The notes: generated by a model not told the origin, from the letters alone. DNA of 64,000 nt from Aurelia coerulea (GCA_039566865.1 CM076943.1:8852001-8916000), one strand, 5' to 3'; positions 34,998 through 46,615 are shown, counted from the first letter of the stretch. Made by a program: numbers and translations.

Positions 34998-35959
34998 CGG
35001 CCTGTTTACAGGGATGTTTTCAGCCCGGGCTGAAACTTTAGCCCTGCTACCCGAGGTGAAAATATTTTCCTATTACATGGATGTCAAGCGTCAAAAGTAG
35101 ACATACGCACATGCGTCATTGATTTTTCAGCCCGGGCTGAAAAAATATTTGCCATTACATGGGTGGGTGTCACGTGAAACAATGGGGATTAACATAACAA
35201 GGACAGATTTTGTAACACAATAGCACGAATTGTTTTGTTTACACTTGAATTCAGAGCGACTAGCGACTGCAGACAATAGAAATTCTCTCAACCATAAAAT
35301 CACACACAAAATGCCGCAAAAGTTTCTCTGAAAACCAGGTAGCTAGTGCGCTCGTTGTGCATTCCAAAAATTGTTTTTAGAGCAAACATGAGCATATATC
35401 GAAAGGAGAAGGATGTATCTACACACCTCGGGCATTTTATTTCTTTGGTTCAAAAGCAGAAAGTGTTTTAATCACATCCAAAAAAGAAGAGAATTGAATC
35501 GTCTCCCAATCGGCTTTTGAACGAAACAAATGAAATGCCCGAGGCAGATATGTAGATATATCTTTCTTCTTTCGACCTATGCTGATGTTTGCTTTAAAAA
35601 CAGTTTCTAGAATGCACGACGAGCGCGCTAGCTACCTGGGTTTCAGAGAAACTTTTGCGGCTTTGCTTGTTTTGGATTACTGGTTGAGAGAATTTACTTT
35701 GTCTGCGATCATTAATCGCTTTGAATTGCAGTGTCAATCAAGAGCAACTCATGCTATTGTCTTACAAAACCTGTTCTTGTTGATTAACATGCTAATGAAG
35801 GGATTAACCTTTCATTTCGGCTAGCGCAAGGCGAGCTTAATTTCAGCAGCGAAAAATTTTCCATGTAATGGCAAACTGATATTTACAAGCAGTTGCCCAG
35901 AGGAGGGACGAAGTTTCACCTCAGGTAAAAGGGCTGAAAACTCCCATGTAAACAGGCCC
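34998..35959. mobile_element. PIF/Harbinger-like non-autonomous element, TTA TSD
   Basis: The ends are CGGCCTGTTTACAGGGATG and CATGTAAACAGGCCC, flanked by TTA at 34995-34997 and 35960-35962. The subterminal GTTTTCAGCCCGGGCTGAAA is itself a palindrome. The interior is a large palindrome centred near 35480 (ACCAGGTAGCTAG...TGCATTCCA and inverse). A fragment of the same interior is at 56790-57515. Confidence 0.78.
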
Positions 35960-36290
35960 TTAAAATATTCCAGCAAACCTTTAAATGTACGCAGGTTTTT
36001 ATTGTAACAAAATGACACACCAAAAGTTTGGTTTCAAATATAAGACAACTACCAACAATTTCTTGAAAACATTGGTCACAGCTATAAGGTTTGATGGTTC
36101 TCTTTCTCTTAATTAAAAAGATGATGCAGATGGTATCAAGCTGCAAAGTATGAAGCACTTTCCAGAAAGCAAAGAGACCAACCAAGTCACCTTAAGGAAA
36201 GGGAAAATACTAAAATAAAATGTTTGAGTAAATCCAGGATTAATCTTCCAAAAAGAAAGAGATATAGGACAAAATTCATTCGATACATAC

Positions 36291-36374
36291 CCGTTACTAT
36301 CTGTTCTTCGGCGGATTTCTTAGTGTTCTTTTTAAAAATGAAATCTCCCATCGCTCTTGACAATGCTAGATTTC
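36291..36374 (-). CDS. PP2C phosphatase, exon 8 (residues 179-206, NLALSRAMGDF)
   Basis: The acceptor GTCTCCTAG opens the exon, which completes G179 and reads NLALSRAMGDFIFKKN, then a lysine-rich stretch ending EEQIVT. The donor is GTATGT. The LxxSRAxGD block at 183-189 is diagnostic of PP2C. The Lys-rich loop 192-200 corresponds to the region before the substrate-side flap in related proteins. Confidence 0.92.
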
Positions 36375-36600
36375 CTAGGAGACGAAAAAAACTTCATTAA
36401 AGAATGAAAACAAATATAACAATAGGTTTTATCAGTTTTGTCAAAAGCAGAAACAATATCCAATAAAAACAAAGTGACTATTTATTGATGTTTCGAAAGA
36501 GAACTTCCTGCAAATGTCAACCTTTAGAATTCGAAAAAACTGAAGGATTTTCCGTCTCATTTTACACTATTTTACGAAATATTAAAAGCAAACATAAAAT

Positions 36601-38328
36601 AGCATAGATTCCAAATCTTAAAAAGGTTGGTATGATATTCTAAGACCTATTTTCCTTTCATGAAACTCTAACACTATTTAGAATTAAAAGAAGCTTTAGC
36701 AAAGCAACTTTACCATAATTCCACCATTGGACTTTTCTGAAATCTTCACTGTTATCAGGATTAGATTGTTTCCTTCTTTTTCAAGAATTCAAGAAAAATT
36801 TTGAGAAAAACTAAAAACCATCCTAATTTCTAAACTGTGTGAGGAAAGATAGGAATCCATAGTATATGGAAGTCCACAATATGGTATCAAGTCCACAATA
36901 TGGTATTAAAAGAACCTTTAGCAAAGCAATTTTACCATAATTCCACCATTGGACTTTTCTGAAATCTTCACTGTTATCAGGATAAGATTGTTCCCTTCTT
37001 TTTCAAGAATTCAAGAAAATTTTGAGAAAAACAAAAACCATCCTAATTTCTAAACTGTGTGAGGAAAGATAGGCAACCATAGTTTATTGGACTTGCTACA
37101 AGAGTCCATAGTTTATGGAAGTCCACACTATGGTATCAAGCAAAACAAATGTCTTCCGTACTTCTGGTTTACGATTTGGAAATCTGATGACGTCAAATCC
37201 TCAGATGATTTGAAATTTAAATAGCCTGCAATTTATGAAATTATTCAAAATCTCTGAAAAGTCCAACGGTAGAATTATAGATCAGTAGCTAAAGTTTCCT
37301 TCAAGCCATTTGATTCAAAGAAATATCGGGTGTCCCAAAAAAAGGTAACAGACTAGCGATGAGAGTATAAGTCGAATCGAGCCCAAATAAGTTTAGAAGT
37401 ACTCTTCGATAGTTAACTTGAAGATTAATACCTCGTTTGTTGATACTGGCGCATCGAGAGTTGATATATGAATCTCGAAAGCCAAAATTTGCGTCCATCT
37501 ACAAACCAGAGCTTTTGGCTTTAGGCATAAACTGCTAACGCGCTGGTTAGGGGAATCTCCTCAGTCAAAGACATTTTTGGACAAGGATCGGTCCTTTGGG
37601 TACCCATTTGAAAAGAACGTAAAAAACGGAAAACTAACAAATAAATTAGTGAATATAGTCACCAAGGAATATTTTTCTCCAGTCAAAATGCATTTACAAA
37701 AGTACACCAAGCCAAGCACGAATGAGCATTTTTTATGTTCCCTTGGGCATATACGATTGGTTGTTTCGTAATAATTTCGTGAGAGATGATGCAAAAAACA
37801 TTTCATTCAATCAATGAAGATTGCTAGATAGTCTATGTGTTAAAGCATACGGGACTTATTTCGCTGATGAATAACCTTTCTCAGGCAGGTGTAATTTAAA
37901 GTTTTTGTAGAATCAAGAAAGGGGTCTCTTCGGGGCTAAATTCTTGAATCTGATTGTAAAGTTCAGAGTCAGATTTTCACTAAAATGTGTTCCTAAGCAC
38001 GAGGTTTCTTGTTTGTACTTGGCTATGATTGAGGAGATTCCACAGCACAGCGAGTTAACAGCTTAGGCCAAACCCCAAAAGCTCTGGTTTGGAGTAGGAG
38101 GAAAATTTGGACTTTCAAGATTAATATTCCAACTCTTCATGCACCAATACCAACAAATAAGGTATCAATCTTCAAGTTAACTATCTAAGAGTACTTCAAA
38201 ACTTATCAGGGGTCGATTCAACTTAAATTCTCCTCGCTAGCCCCAATCAAATCTGTTACCATTTTTTGGGACACCCGGTAGGTCATACAATTTTACGCCA
38301 ACCTTTTTTAAGTTTTAGAGCCCATGTT
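36601..38328. mobile_element. AGCATAG-family MITE, split by a CGGGTGTCCC element
   Basis: It starts AGCATAGATTCCAAATCTTA and ends CCAACCTTTTTTAAGTTTTAG followed by AGCCCATGTT. The TSD is ACATAAAAT (36592-36600) and ACATAGAAT (38329-38337). A segment of about 190 bp is duplicated in tandem inside (36715-36900 and 36905-37090). TGACGTCA is at 37188-37195. The element 37326-38278 is inserted near the right end. Confidence 0.82.
37326..38278. mobile_element. CGGGTGTCCC-type foldback element, TA TSD
   Basis: The left end TCGGGTGTCCCAAAAAAAGG and right end TTTTTTGGGACACCCGG are flanked by TA. Removing it restores the host sequence AAAGAAATAGGTCATA. The interior palindrome holds AGATTAATACCTCGTTTGTT and TTGGTATTGG-type arms shared with 21841-22450. 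A non-coding loop separates them. Confidence 0.88.
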
Positions 38329-38524
38329 ACATAGAATTCGCTAGAAAAATTTCGAAAATGAAAATAATGATAAACAGATCAAAGTATTACCAAAAAGTCA
38401 TGGAAACGGATGTCTCGGTGCCTGCTTACTTAAGAATTCAGCTTATTGACTAGCCATTTTTGTATGGCAGAACTTAATTTTTTGCACGAAAAGGAAGGAG
38501 TCTAGCCCAAGGGGAGTTGAGCTG

Positions 38525-38700
38525 AGCTGAAGTTGCGGTTTTTAGCGCCAAGCGCTGGGATCACAGAAGTAGAATAGGCCTAATCGAGTCCGCGACCCCT
38601 TGCCATGACGCTCAAGTGGCAGGGCTCTACCTGGGATCGAGCCCTATCCACCTGACTGTTCTGGCTGCAATGCAATATCAGAGGATTACACCACTGAGGG
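38525..38700 (-). mobile_element. tRNA-derived SINE, copy 2
   Basis: This is the inverse of the SINE at 32770: TTTTTAGCGCCAAGCGCTGG, GATCACAGAAGTAGAATAGG, then CTGGGATCGAGCCC (degraded B box) and ATTACACCACTG (degraded A box). Confidence 0.78.
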
Positions 38701-38709
38701 AAATTCTCT

Positions 38710-38790
38710 TCTTGCAGAGTTAAGTAAAGCTTAGGATAAAGCTAAATTAAAGCTAAGTTAAGCAAAGTTAAGTAAAGCTAAAGTTTGGCA
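38710..38790. repeat. Simple AAGTTAAGYAAAGCTAA-type repeat
   Basis: Irregular iterations of GTTAAGTAAAGCT and AAAGCTAAATTAAAGCT next to the SINE head end. Confidence 0.6.
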
Positions 38791-38999
38791 CAAGATTGAA
38801 TTAGATTGATCTATTTCAATATTTAAAAATATTATGCTATAAAGAATTTCTCTGTAGCACTCAGCCTCAAAGATTAAAGAGAAGCTAACAAGTGATAATC
38901 GGTCTGTCGACATTGAGATCAGACTGGCATCAATTTTTAAAGGATAGCGTCAACCAGTTTTTGAACATTTTAGTTGCAGATTAGGCAATAACATGTAAT

Positions 39000-39880
39000 T
39001 CTAAAAATGAGACAAGCTTAATCCAGGAATTCTTGGTAAAGCTTAGTGAAAATATGCCCTGAAAGAATTTTTTTTGAACCTCCAGTGAAAAGTAACTCTC
39101 AATAAATCCTTAACATAGAATAAAAAATTGAAAGAAGATAAGTTGTCTGAGTAAAACAATCGAGATACTTATGACGAACAAACTAATCACTTGAACTGTC
39201 ACGAAAGCACCGGAGACTGCCATGGTTGATTGATGTTCTTAAACTAGTGGTGGATATCTTACAAAGAAATTACTGTTTAGAAACATTGTGTCTCCCAAAC
39301 TGTTTCAAAACAAAATTTCATTGCCATAGTCCAAATTTTCCAAATATCTCTGCCTTACAACAATGATTTCAGCATGTTTTAGCACGTATTATCCTCTTGG
39401 AAAAATGAAATCGCCTGGAATCATGTTGTTGTGCTCCAAGGGATTTCACTTTCAATTTCTGCTATAGCATGTGAAAGTCATTGCTGTAAGGCAGCAAATT
39501 TTGTCGTGATTTAGGCCTGTTTTCAAAGCTTCCTAAAGGGCTTTCTTGAGAAAATCGCTAACAATTCCAGGACGGAGTAGCCAATTTTAGTTCGGTAAAT
39601 TTCAAAATATATTTGCACATGTCCTCTGTTGAATCAATTACTTGCTGCTAATATTTTCTTTAAACCACGTACTAAAAGAAACTACATTGCAATAATCTGA
39701 GCCAATCATAGCGGGAAAACACATGGTTATTTGGTCCCTACTATGAATGACTCTTATAATGAATATTATAATAATCTAAAATTGTTATTGCCAATATTAT
39801 TGCCTTGGTATCCAGGAAGCAGTGGCCTTCCTAATGGGGGTTGCTTTTTTACTCACCCGGTCACCCGGTTGATTACGTTT
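39000..39880. repeat. Dispersed repeat of the CCGGGTG group, long copy
   Basis: AAAGTCATTGCTGTAAGGCA, GGGCTTTCTTGAGAAAATCG, GGACGGAGTAGCCAATTTTA and TCCAGGAAGCAGTGGCCTTC match 5830-6110. It ends in TTTTTTACTCACCCGGTCAC at 39844-39863. The left end is undefined. Confidence 0.5.
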
Positions 39881-41620
39881 TTTTGCCTGTCAGAGCATTC
39901 AGAAAAAAATATACATCACCACTCTGTCATGTACATTTTTATTCTTATAAGAAACTATTGGGCTTTTCAGAATCAGGAATTCAAATTTGACTCGCAAGGT
40001 TCTAGTGAAAAAGCTTCTCTCTGCATTGCGTACATTCAATACTTCGTAAAATTACTAAATATCTCTAAAATGTCTGATAGTCAACAGGCGTACACTCAAT
40101 AAATCAAGATGAGCCGGAAATTACTCATGAAATTTCAAGAAGGTTATCCTCGTTACAAGCTCTCTATTTTGGATCCAAAAGATTTCCTCTTCTATAATTT
40201 TTCTATTTTAAGCATTGTATCTACTGCTTCTTACTTCATTAAGTAACATATTTTTGGCAGAGCTCTACCGAAAAATTCCATGGATTAAAATGATCTCCCT
40301 TTTTAGGAATTATTCATTCCTTATAAATATTCTGCTGTTGTGCTCAAAAAAGTAGTTGACAGTGTCTCCGCTACCTCATCATGATAATGCCAGTGTGGTT
40401 CCAATCGTCTAAGACAGATTACAGCTCACTAGTCTAACTTTGATCACGGAAAAGTACAAATTAAAGACGAATTCCGTCAGGCATTAAATTTCGCAATACA
40501 TCTATGAATTATGAAGTCGAAGTAGTGACAGACAGGATTAGCCTAGCTTTCATCCGATGTAAGGAAATATATTTTCACAAGAATTTTAAGCCTTCAAGTA
40601 TTTGCAAGTTGATGGGAAGGAATAATTTTGATCTTTATCTAAAAAAAGCTACATATTCTCTTCTTTATTTTGGTAAATTTTCGACAAATGGAAAAATGGA
40701 AAAGAAATTTACCAAAATAATATATTCTCTTTTTTATGTGCATTAGCTCAGTTTCCTGTGTCTTTGACAACTTTAGTTATGGGCCGATATGATGGCTGCC
40801 ATATAGAAATATTCCATGAATCCGCTGGGTCACATAAATCACAATTCGAGAAACTATAACTCCTCAACTGTCTAGTTCTCTCGAGAATCACATAACAACA
40901 AAAGACTTTTAGCAACAGCGTGCGCAGTCTGAAGCCTGTTTCCTTCTTATTTCAATCCTGAAGACTTTCAAAAATAGAATTGTTTGATTCGTAAAGCATC
41001 TGCGAGAGTTGCCATCTAAATGTAGATACTAGCTATACCGGCCCACATCTTTGGCAAATAGCCCATAGATTACATACCTAATAAGAAATGGATTTCGTAT
41101 TCAAAATTGGAGAGACATGGACTTTCAGATGAAATAGCATTGATTTTCAACAGTTTTCTGGGTTCATCATTTAGAAGCTGACAACTTTCATCAATGTCTA
41201 TTACATCGATTCAATCCAGCATAACAACGCAACAAACGTTCTTTGGCAACCTCATTTTAGGAATGTTTCAGATACGGTGGAGAACGCTTTCACAAGCACA
41301 CCTCCATTACTCGTAATTTCCAGCCCCTATTATTCCAATAACTCCCTTCAAAGGGGAGACATTTTCGAAAAAAACAAAAATCCCAAATTCGACAAAGAAA
41401 GCAAACTAAACTCGTGAAAAATACTCTTGAAATCCAATATGGCAACTCTGTTGCAACTTATAAATATGATGATTTTCCTGGAGCCAAAACAGCCCACACG
41501 TTCATCAAGAAACAGAACAATCTACTCTTGAAACAGCAAGAATGAAGAATAAATGAGGATTTGATGTGCTCAAACAATGTCTTCACCCTCAAAATCAAGT
41601 TCACAGCGACTTAAGCAAAT
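39881..41620. other. Intron 7 sequence without recognised content
   Basis: The frames at 39731-40102 and 40504-40746 have no known motif. TTTGGTAAATTTTCGACAAA and TTTACCAAAATAATATATTC near 40670-40720 make a weak hairpin. Confidence 0.4.
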
Positions 41621-41623
41621 TAA

Positions 41624-41872
41624 GACAGCGTTCACACGATGCCGGCATATTTTGAAAACGATGAAATGTGACAGAAAGGCCACATTTGACACGAAAACTG
41701 CACATTTTTGCCGGCAGATTTTGAAAACGGTAGAGTTTGAAAATGGAACTCTCACCGCCGGCACATTTTGAAAATGGCATTTTGCCGGTATCGTGTGAAC
41801 GCTAGCTCAAATTTTGCTACAGTCACATTTTTCACCGTTCTCAAAATGTGCCGGCATCGTGTGAACGCAGTC
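41624..41872. mobile_element. MITE with GACAGCGTTCACACGATG ends, TAA flanks
   Basis: The left end is GACAGCGTTCACACGATGCC and the right end is GGCATCGTGTGAACGCAGTC, each next to TAA (41621-41623, 41873-41875). The interior repeats GCCGGCA and ATTTTGAAAA. The TSD fits PIF/Harbinger-like elements. The antisense frame pair at 41570-41771 is an artefact of the palindrome. Confidence 0.82.
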
Positions 41873-41879
41873 TAAAACA

Positions 41880-42840
41880 GTATCTTTAATTTGAATACAC
41901 CCAGTCCCACGTAGAACCTGGAGAGATGACAGCGAAAGCCTCCTTTGAGTTCATCAATTCAAGCTGAATATTTGCACAAAGTCGAAATTTCTAATTGAGT
42001 TCTCAAAGCTAAGCTTGTTGCTAAATATAGAATGTAATTACAGCACAGTTCCTGATTTGAGCTATTACTTAAGTATATATTTTGCAATGACGATTCTCTA
42101 GTACAGGTGTCAAATCTTTAAAAAGACTGCACAAATGGTTATCATTTCACGAATTCACTCCTTTATAGATACTTAATGGGAGGAATGGTCATGGGTCAAC
42201 TGAGCGGCAGCTACAAATAGGCTAAATAAAAAGCCTTTACAAACAACGTTCTTTTAGCAAAACAACGAAACGGCACGCGCCAAGAGTATTAGACATGATA
42301 TGCTGTTTTTACCAGTTGGCCCAGGCCAGCTATAACAATGTCTATTGTCTTTGATAGGTAAATGGAAATTAGCATAATTTGGCTAAAATGAACATCTGTG
42401 GGACTTGCATTTTTGTTCTGGGACTAAGATTCGAAAGAACCGAAACAAAAGAATGGAATAGGATTCAAATAAAATCTTACTTCTTAAGAGAAAAGATTTG
42501 CTTCTAGACTTTATCGGAGAAAATTGGGATTGTTTCAGGACCCTATGTGCATACTGGAATTTGCATTAATGTGAAAAGGACAAATATCGAATGAAAAACG
42601 AAGAGGAAATCTCAAAGATTAAGTTAAAACTTCGGTAAGACGAAAGAAATTTGAGAATTCACAAACTGACTGCATGACTTTTGAAAAGTGATCCTCTCTC
42701 TAACAGTTGATAAATTTCTAAGATTCATCCGTCAACATGCAGCATTAAAATTGTAAGTCTGTGGGCAAAACTTGGGTTCCTCAATTTCTGGTTTCGCTGT
42801 AGTATACTTTGCTATTCTAGAAGTCAAGACGTTACAAAAA
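41880..42840. other. Intron 7 sequence without recognised content
   Basis: No exon or complete element was seen. A possible AGCATAG-family fragment (GTGTCAAATCTTTAAAAAGA) lies at 42106-42125. Confidence 0.4.
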
Positions 42841-42848
42841 AGACTTAC

Positions 42849-42905
42849 CATTTACTCGGTTAAACTCTACCCAACCACCAGCGGCAATGATTCGTTTCGT
42901 TTCAC
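42849..42905 (-). CDS. PP2C phosphatase, exon 7 (residues 160-178)
   Basis: This 57-nt exon between acceptor TTTTTCAG and donor GTAAGT encodes ETKRIIAAGGWVEFNRVN. It matches the family segment R-I-x-x-A-G-G-x-V that follows DHKP and continues into G-N-L-A-L-S-R-A. The exon is small and both neighbouring introns are filled with repeats (3.6 and 6.5 kb). Confidence 0.92.
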
Positions 42906-42994
42906 CTGAAAAAGCAACGGGATACGATCACATACTACATCATCTCCTGCGACAATACTACGTGTATCAAAATGATGTATCGGCAATTGCTTAA

Positions 42995-43128
42995 AGGGAG
43001 TACAAAGACCAGCAGCCTTTGCCATCGTTTGTTTTTGTTTTTGTGAATTTCGTACAGTCAGTTATTCTGAAAGCTGTGCAGAGCAAGTCACTGATTTCGC
43101 GCAAAGCATGCTGGTCTTTGTACTCCCT
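42995..43128. mobile_element. piggyBac-like MITE, TTAA TSD
   Basis: The ends AGGGAGTACAAAGACCAGCA and TGCTGGTCTTTGTACTCCCT are perfect 20-bp inverses. TTAA lies on both sides (42991-42994, 43129-43132). It is 134 bp, 90 bp from exon 7, and only a few bases from the foldback element at 43138. Confidence 0.9.
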
Positions 43129-43137
43129 TTAACTGTA

Positions 43138-45272
43138 CCGGGTGAGTCAAAAATAAGTTTAAACGTTTGGCGGGCTGGAGAATAAAAAGTATGCGGCCGA
43201 TATTCAAAACTAAAATTTCAATCTATCAGTCAAAAGTTAACTTAGATAAGAAAATTTTGATGGTAAAATCACTCATCTTTAAGACCCAAAAATTAGAAAA
43301 ATGCCTGGAAGGGGTTTGCATGCGAATAGAGAATTCCACATTCCATTCTGGCCCATGATTTATCTGGCATTGAAATTTAATTCAATAGTCAGTTTCAGAA
43401 ATAGAATTTTGATTGCACGTATATCATGGACCAGAATGGAAGGTGGAATTCTCGATTCCCATACAAACCCCTTACAGGCAATTTTCTAATTATTGGGTCT
43501 TAACGATGAGTGATTTTACCAGGGTCTATAGACCCTGATTTTACCAAATAAAATTCTCTCATCAAAGTTAACCTTTGTCTGATAGAATAACATCTTAGTT
43601 TTGAATATCGGCCCCATACTGTTTATTCCACAGCCCACCAAATGTGTAAACTTTTTTTTACTCATATTTTGACTGCACGTATATCATGGACCAGAATGGA
43701 AGGTGGAATTCTTGATTCCCATAAAAACCCCTTACAGGCAATTTTCTAATTATGAGTGATTTTACCAAATAAAATTTTCTCATCAAAGTTAACCTTTGTC
43801 TGATAGATTAACATCTTAGTTTTGAATATCGGCCCCATAATTTTTATTCCACAGCCCACCAACTGTGTAAACTTTTTTTTACTCATATTTTGACTGCACG
43901 TATATCATGGACCAGAATGGAAGGTGGAATTCTTGATTCCCATAAAAACCCCTTACAGGCAATCTTCTAATTATTGGGTGTTAAAGATGAGTGATTTTAC
44001 CAAATAGAATTTTCTCATAAAAGTTAACCTTTGTCTGATAGATTAACATCTTAGTTTTGAATATCGGCCCCATACTGTTTATTCCACAGCCCACCAAATG
44101 TGTAAACTTTTTTTTACTCATATTTTGACTGCACGTATATCATGGACCAGAATGGAAGGTGGAATTCTTGATTCCCATACAAACCCATTATAGGCAATTT
44201 TCTAATTATTGGGTCTTAAAGATGAGTGATTTTACCAAATAAAATTTTCTCATCAAAGTTAACCTTTGTCTGATAGATTAACATCTTAGTTTTGAATATC
44301 GGCCCCATACTGTTTATTCCACAGCCCACCAAATGTGTAAACTTTTTTTTACTCATATTTTGACTGCACGTATATCATGGACCAGAATGGAAGGTGGAAT
44401 TCTTGATTCCCATAAAAACCCCTTACAGGCAATTTTCTAATTATGAGTGATTTTACCAAATAGAATTTTCTCATAAAAGTTAACCTTTGTCTGATAGATT
44501 AACATCTTAGTTTTGAATATCGGCCCCATAATTTTTATTCCACAGCCCACCAAATGTGTAAACTTTTTTTTACTCATATTTTGACTGCACGTATATCATG
44601 GACCAGAATGGAAGGTGGAATTCTTGATTCCCATAAAAACCCCTTACAGGCAATCTTCTAATTATTGGGTGTTAAAGATGAGTGATTTTACCAAATAGAA
44701 TTTTCTCATAAAAGTTAACCTTTGTCTGATAGATTAACATCTTAGTTTTGAATATCGGCCCCATACTGTTTATTCCACAGCCCACCAAATGTGTAAACTT
44801 TTTTTTACTCATATTTTGACTGCACGTATATCATGGACCAGAATGGAAGGTGGAATTCTCGATTCCCATACAAACCCCTTACAGGCAATTTTCTAATTAT
44901 TGGGTCTTAAAGATGAGTGATTTTACCAAATAAAATTTTCTCATCAAAGTTAACCTTTGTCTGATAGATTAACATCTTAGTTTTGAATATCGGCCCCATA
45001 CTTTTTATTCCACAGCCCACCAAATGTGTAAACTTTTTTTTACTCATATTTTGACTGCACGTATATCATGGACCAGAATGGAAGGTGGAATTCTTGATTC
45101 CCATACAAACCCATTACAGGCAATTTTCTAATTATGAGTGATTTTACCAAATAGAATTTTCTCATCAAAGTTAACCTTTGTCTGATAGATTAACATCTTA
45201 GTTTTGAATATCGGCCCCATACTTTTTATTCCACAGCCCACCAAACGTGTAAACTTTTTTTTACTCACCCGG
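43138..45272. mobile_element. CCGGGTGAGTCA foldback element with a tandemly amplified right arm
   Basis: The left end CCGGGTGAGTCAAAAATAAG and right end TTTTTTTTACTCACCCGG are flanked by TA (43136-43137, 45273-45274). The left arm, 43138-43358, is present once. The right arm, its reverse complement, is present about eight times in tandem from 43411. Only the last copy keeps the true terminus. The inner copies end in TTTACTCATATTTT fused to GACTGCACG of the next copy. There is no coding capacity. Confidence 0.93.
43411..45272. repeat. Tandem array of transposon arms, 221/235-bp monomers, 691-bp higher-order unit
   Basis: The marker GACTGCACG starts at 43671, 43892, 44127, 44362, 44583, 44818 and 45053 (a GATTGCACG variant at 43411). 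Spacings are 260, 221, 235, 235, 221, 235, 235, and then 220 to the end. The 14-bp difference is TGGGTCTTAAAGAT or its TGGGTGTTAAAGAT variant. The short-long-long order repeats, so like monomers recur every 691 bp, and private variants (GGGTGTTAAA with AAATAGAATT) follow that period. Confidence 0.93.
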
Positions 45273-45649
45273 TACAATCATGAATTCCAGACCAATTTCA
45301 ATGAATGAGAAATCATTTTGAAGCAAAAAACCAACTTAGGTGCGGAAATCAATTTTACTAAAATCGGTCATACCGTTCTGGTGTTTTGGAATATTTTACC
45401 TTCAAGCTGTTTTGGGAACTGCTCAAAAGAACCAGAAATTATGATCAACTTTCTTCGGCAAGTTTTCATCTTTAGAAAGGTAGAAATTTTATTGTTTACC
45501 CCTGAAAAGCTTAAGTATGCATTCTTCGGTGATCCCTAGAGAACGATCATGCTTGCTCTTATTGTTTTGTAACTTGAACTTACGCTATTTGGTATCGAAC
45601 TTGCTAACCCCTTTCGAAGCATGTTGAATAATAACTTCCCAATAAAATA

Positions 45650-45808
45650 CAGTAAAAACCCGCGTATAAGAACCTAGTGGATTAAGAACCTACAGGCTGA
45701 AATTCTCAAATTTTCAATTGTTTTATAAGAACCAATCTATTGTATTCATTGTTTAAGAACCCAGGCTGATTTGCAAAATAGTAGGTTCTTATATGCGTGT
45801 TTTTACTG
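45650..45808. mobile_element. CAGTAAAAACCC MITE, TA TSD
   Basis: The ends CAGTAAAAACCCGCGTATAA and ATATGCGTGTTTTTACTG are flanked by TA. Internally, AAGAACCTA and TAGGTTCTT form the arms. The end motif is of Tc1/mariner/pogo type. Other copies: 47267-47425 and a right end at 7038-7064. Confidence 0.88.
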
Positions 45809-45938
45809 TAACCTATAAAATCGTAGCATGGTAAGACCAATTTTAATGTAAGAAATTTCTACAACTAAGTTAGCCATTCTGCTTCAAAATGATCGAAATG
45901 AGTTGATAATTCATAATTGAACAGTACGGCAAATGTAG

Positions 45939-45990
45939 CCTGCGTACAGACTCTTGGACAGGACAGGACAGAGTCTGCACGCAGGCTAGG
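45939..45990. mobile_element. Short TAGCCTGCG-family MITE
   Basis: TAGCCTGCGTACAGACTC, a tandem GGACAGGACAGGACAG core, then GAGTCTGCACGCAGGCTA. It is about 52 bp. Flanks share GGCAAA, but the TSD is imperfect. Confidence 0.75.
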
Positions 45991-46530
45991 CAAACACCGA
46001 TAACATCATTTGGGGACACCCTGTACATAAAACGAAATGTGAAAGAAAATTTCAGGTGACAGGTGAGTAGAAAAACGTATCCCTTGTTTGAAACTCGTGC
46101 TAGAAAAATTAGCCAACCGATTTGAAAGATGTTCGAACTTAATTTTGAGATTTTTACGTAATTTACAAAGCATTTTTTGCTGTCAAATGATGAATTTCCC
46201 AAAATATGTTTTCCATTGGCTGTGGCTAAAATGGCACGAGAGTGTTTCAATTGAATTCACCTATTCAACCATTAACATGGTAAAAGATTGTTGCACTGGC
46301 TCAGGGAATTGATACCACCAGAGCATGCTCACATCAGGTGAAGGATCACTCTAGCGAAAAAAAACCTGTTCTCAGAAAGTTGAATTTTTCAATTTTTATA
46401 TTTGGTTTGGGTAGAAATCTTTTCACTGAAAACAGTAAAGTGAAAATATACCGTCATATCATGTCAATCTTCCCGAAGCTAGAGCAAATGTGTATTTTGT
46501 CATCAGAATGGATTAAATGCAAAAACCTAC

Positions 46531-46615
46531 CCTCATTTGATGGTTTATGATCAAAAGACAGCTCTTGAACTTTCCCACGGACGCTTGAAACAGCTCTTGA
46601 ATCACCGCAATTCGC
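46531..46615 (-). CDS. PP2C phosphatase, exon 6 (residues 132-159, GDSR and DHKP motifs)
   Basis: The acceptor TTTCTTGCAG is followed by GCG AAT TGC GGT GAT. The exon carries ANCGDSRAV (132-140) and FDHKPSNE (152-159), two hallmark PP2C motifs. It ends with one base before donor GTAGGT. D136 lies in the position of the additional metal-site Asp seen in the family. Confidence 0.92.

Noticed and set aside
39731..40102. 123-codon plus-strand frame
   Set aside because: Its first part lies in the dispersed CCGGGTG-group repeat and no domain is visible.
41570..41771. Mirror-image 64-codon frames on both strands
   Set aside because: Caused by the palindromic MITE 41624-41872.
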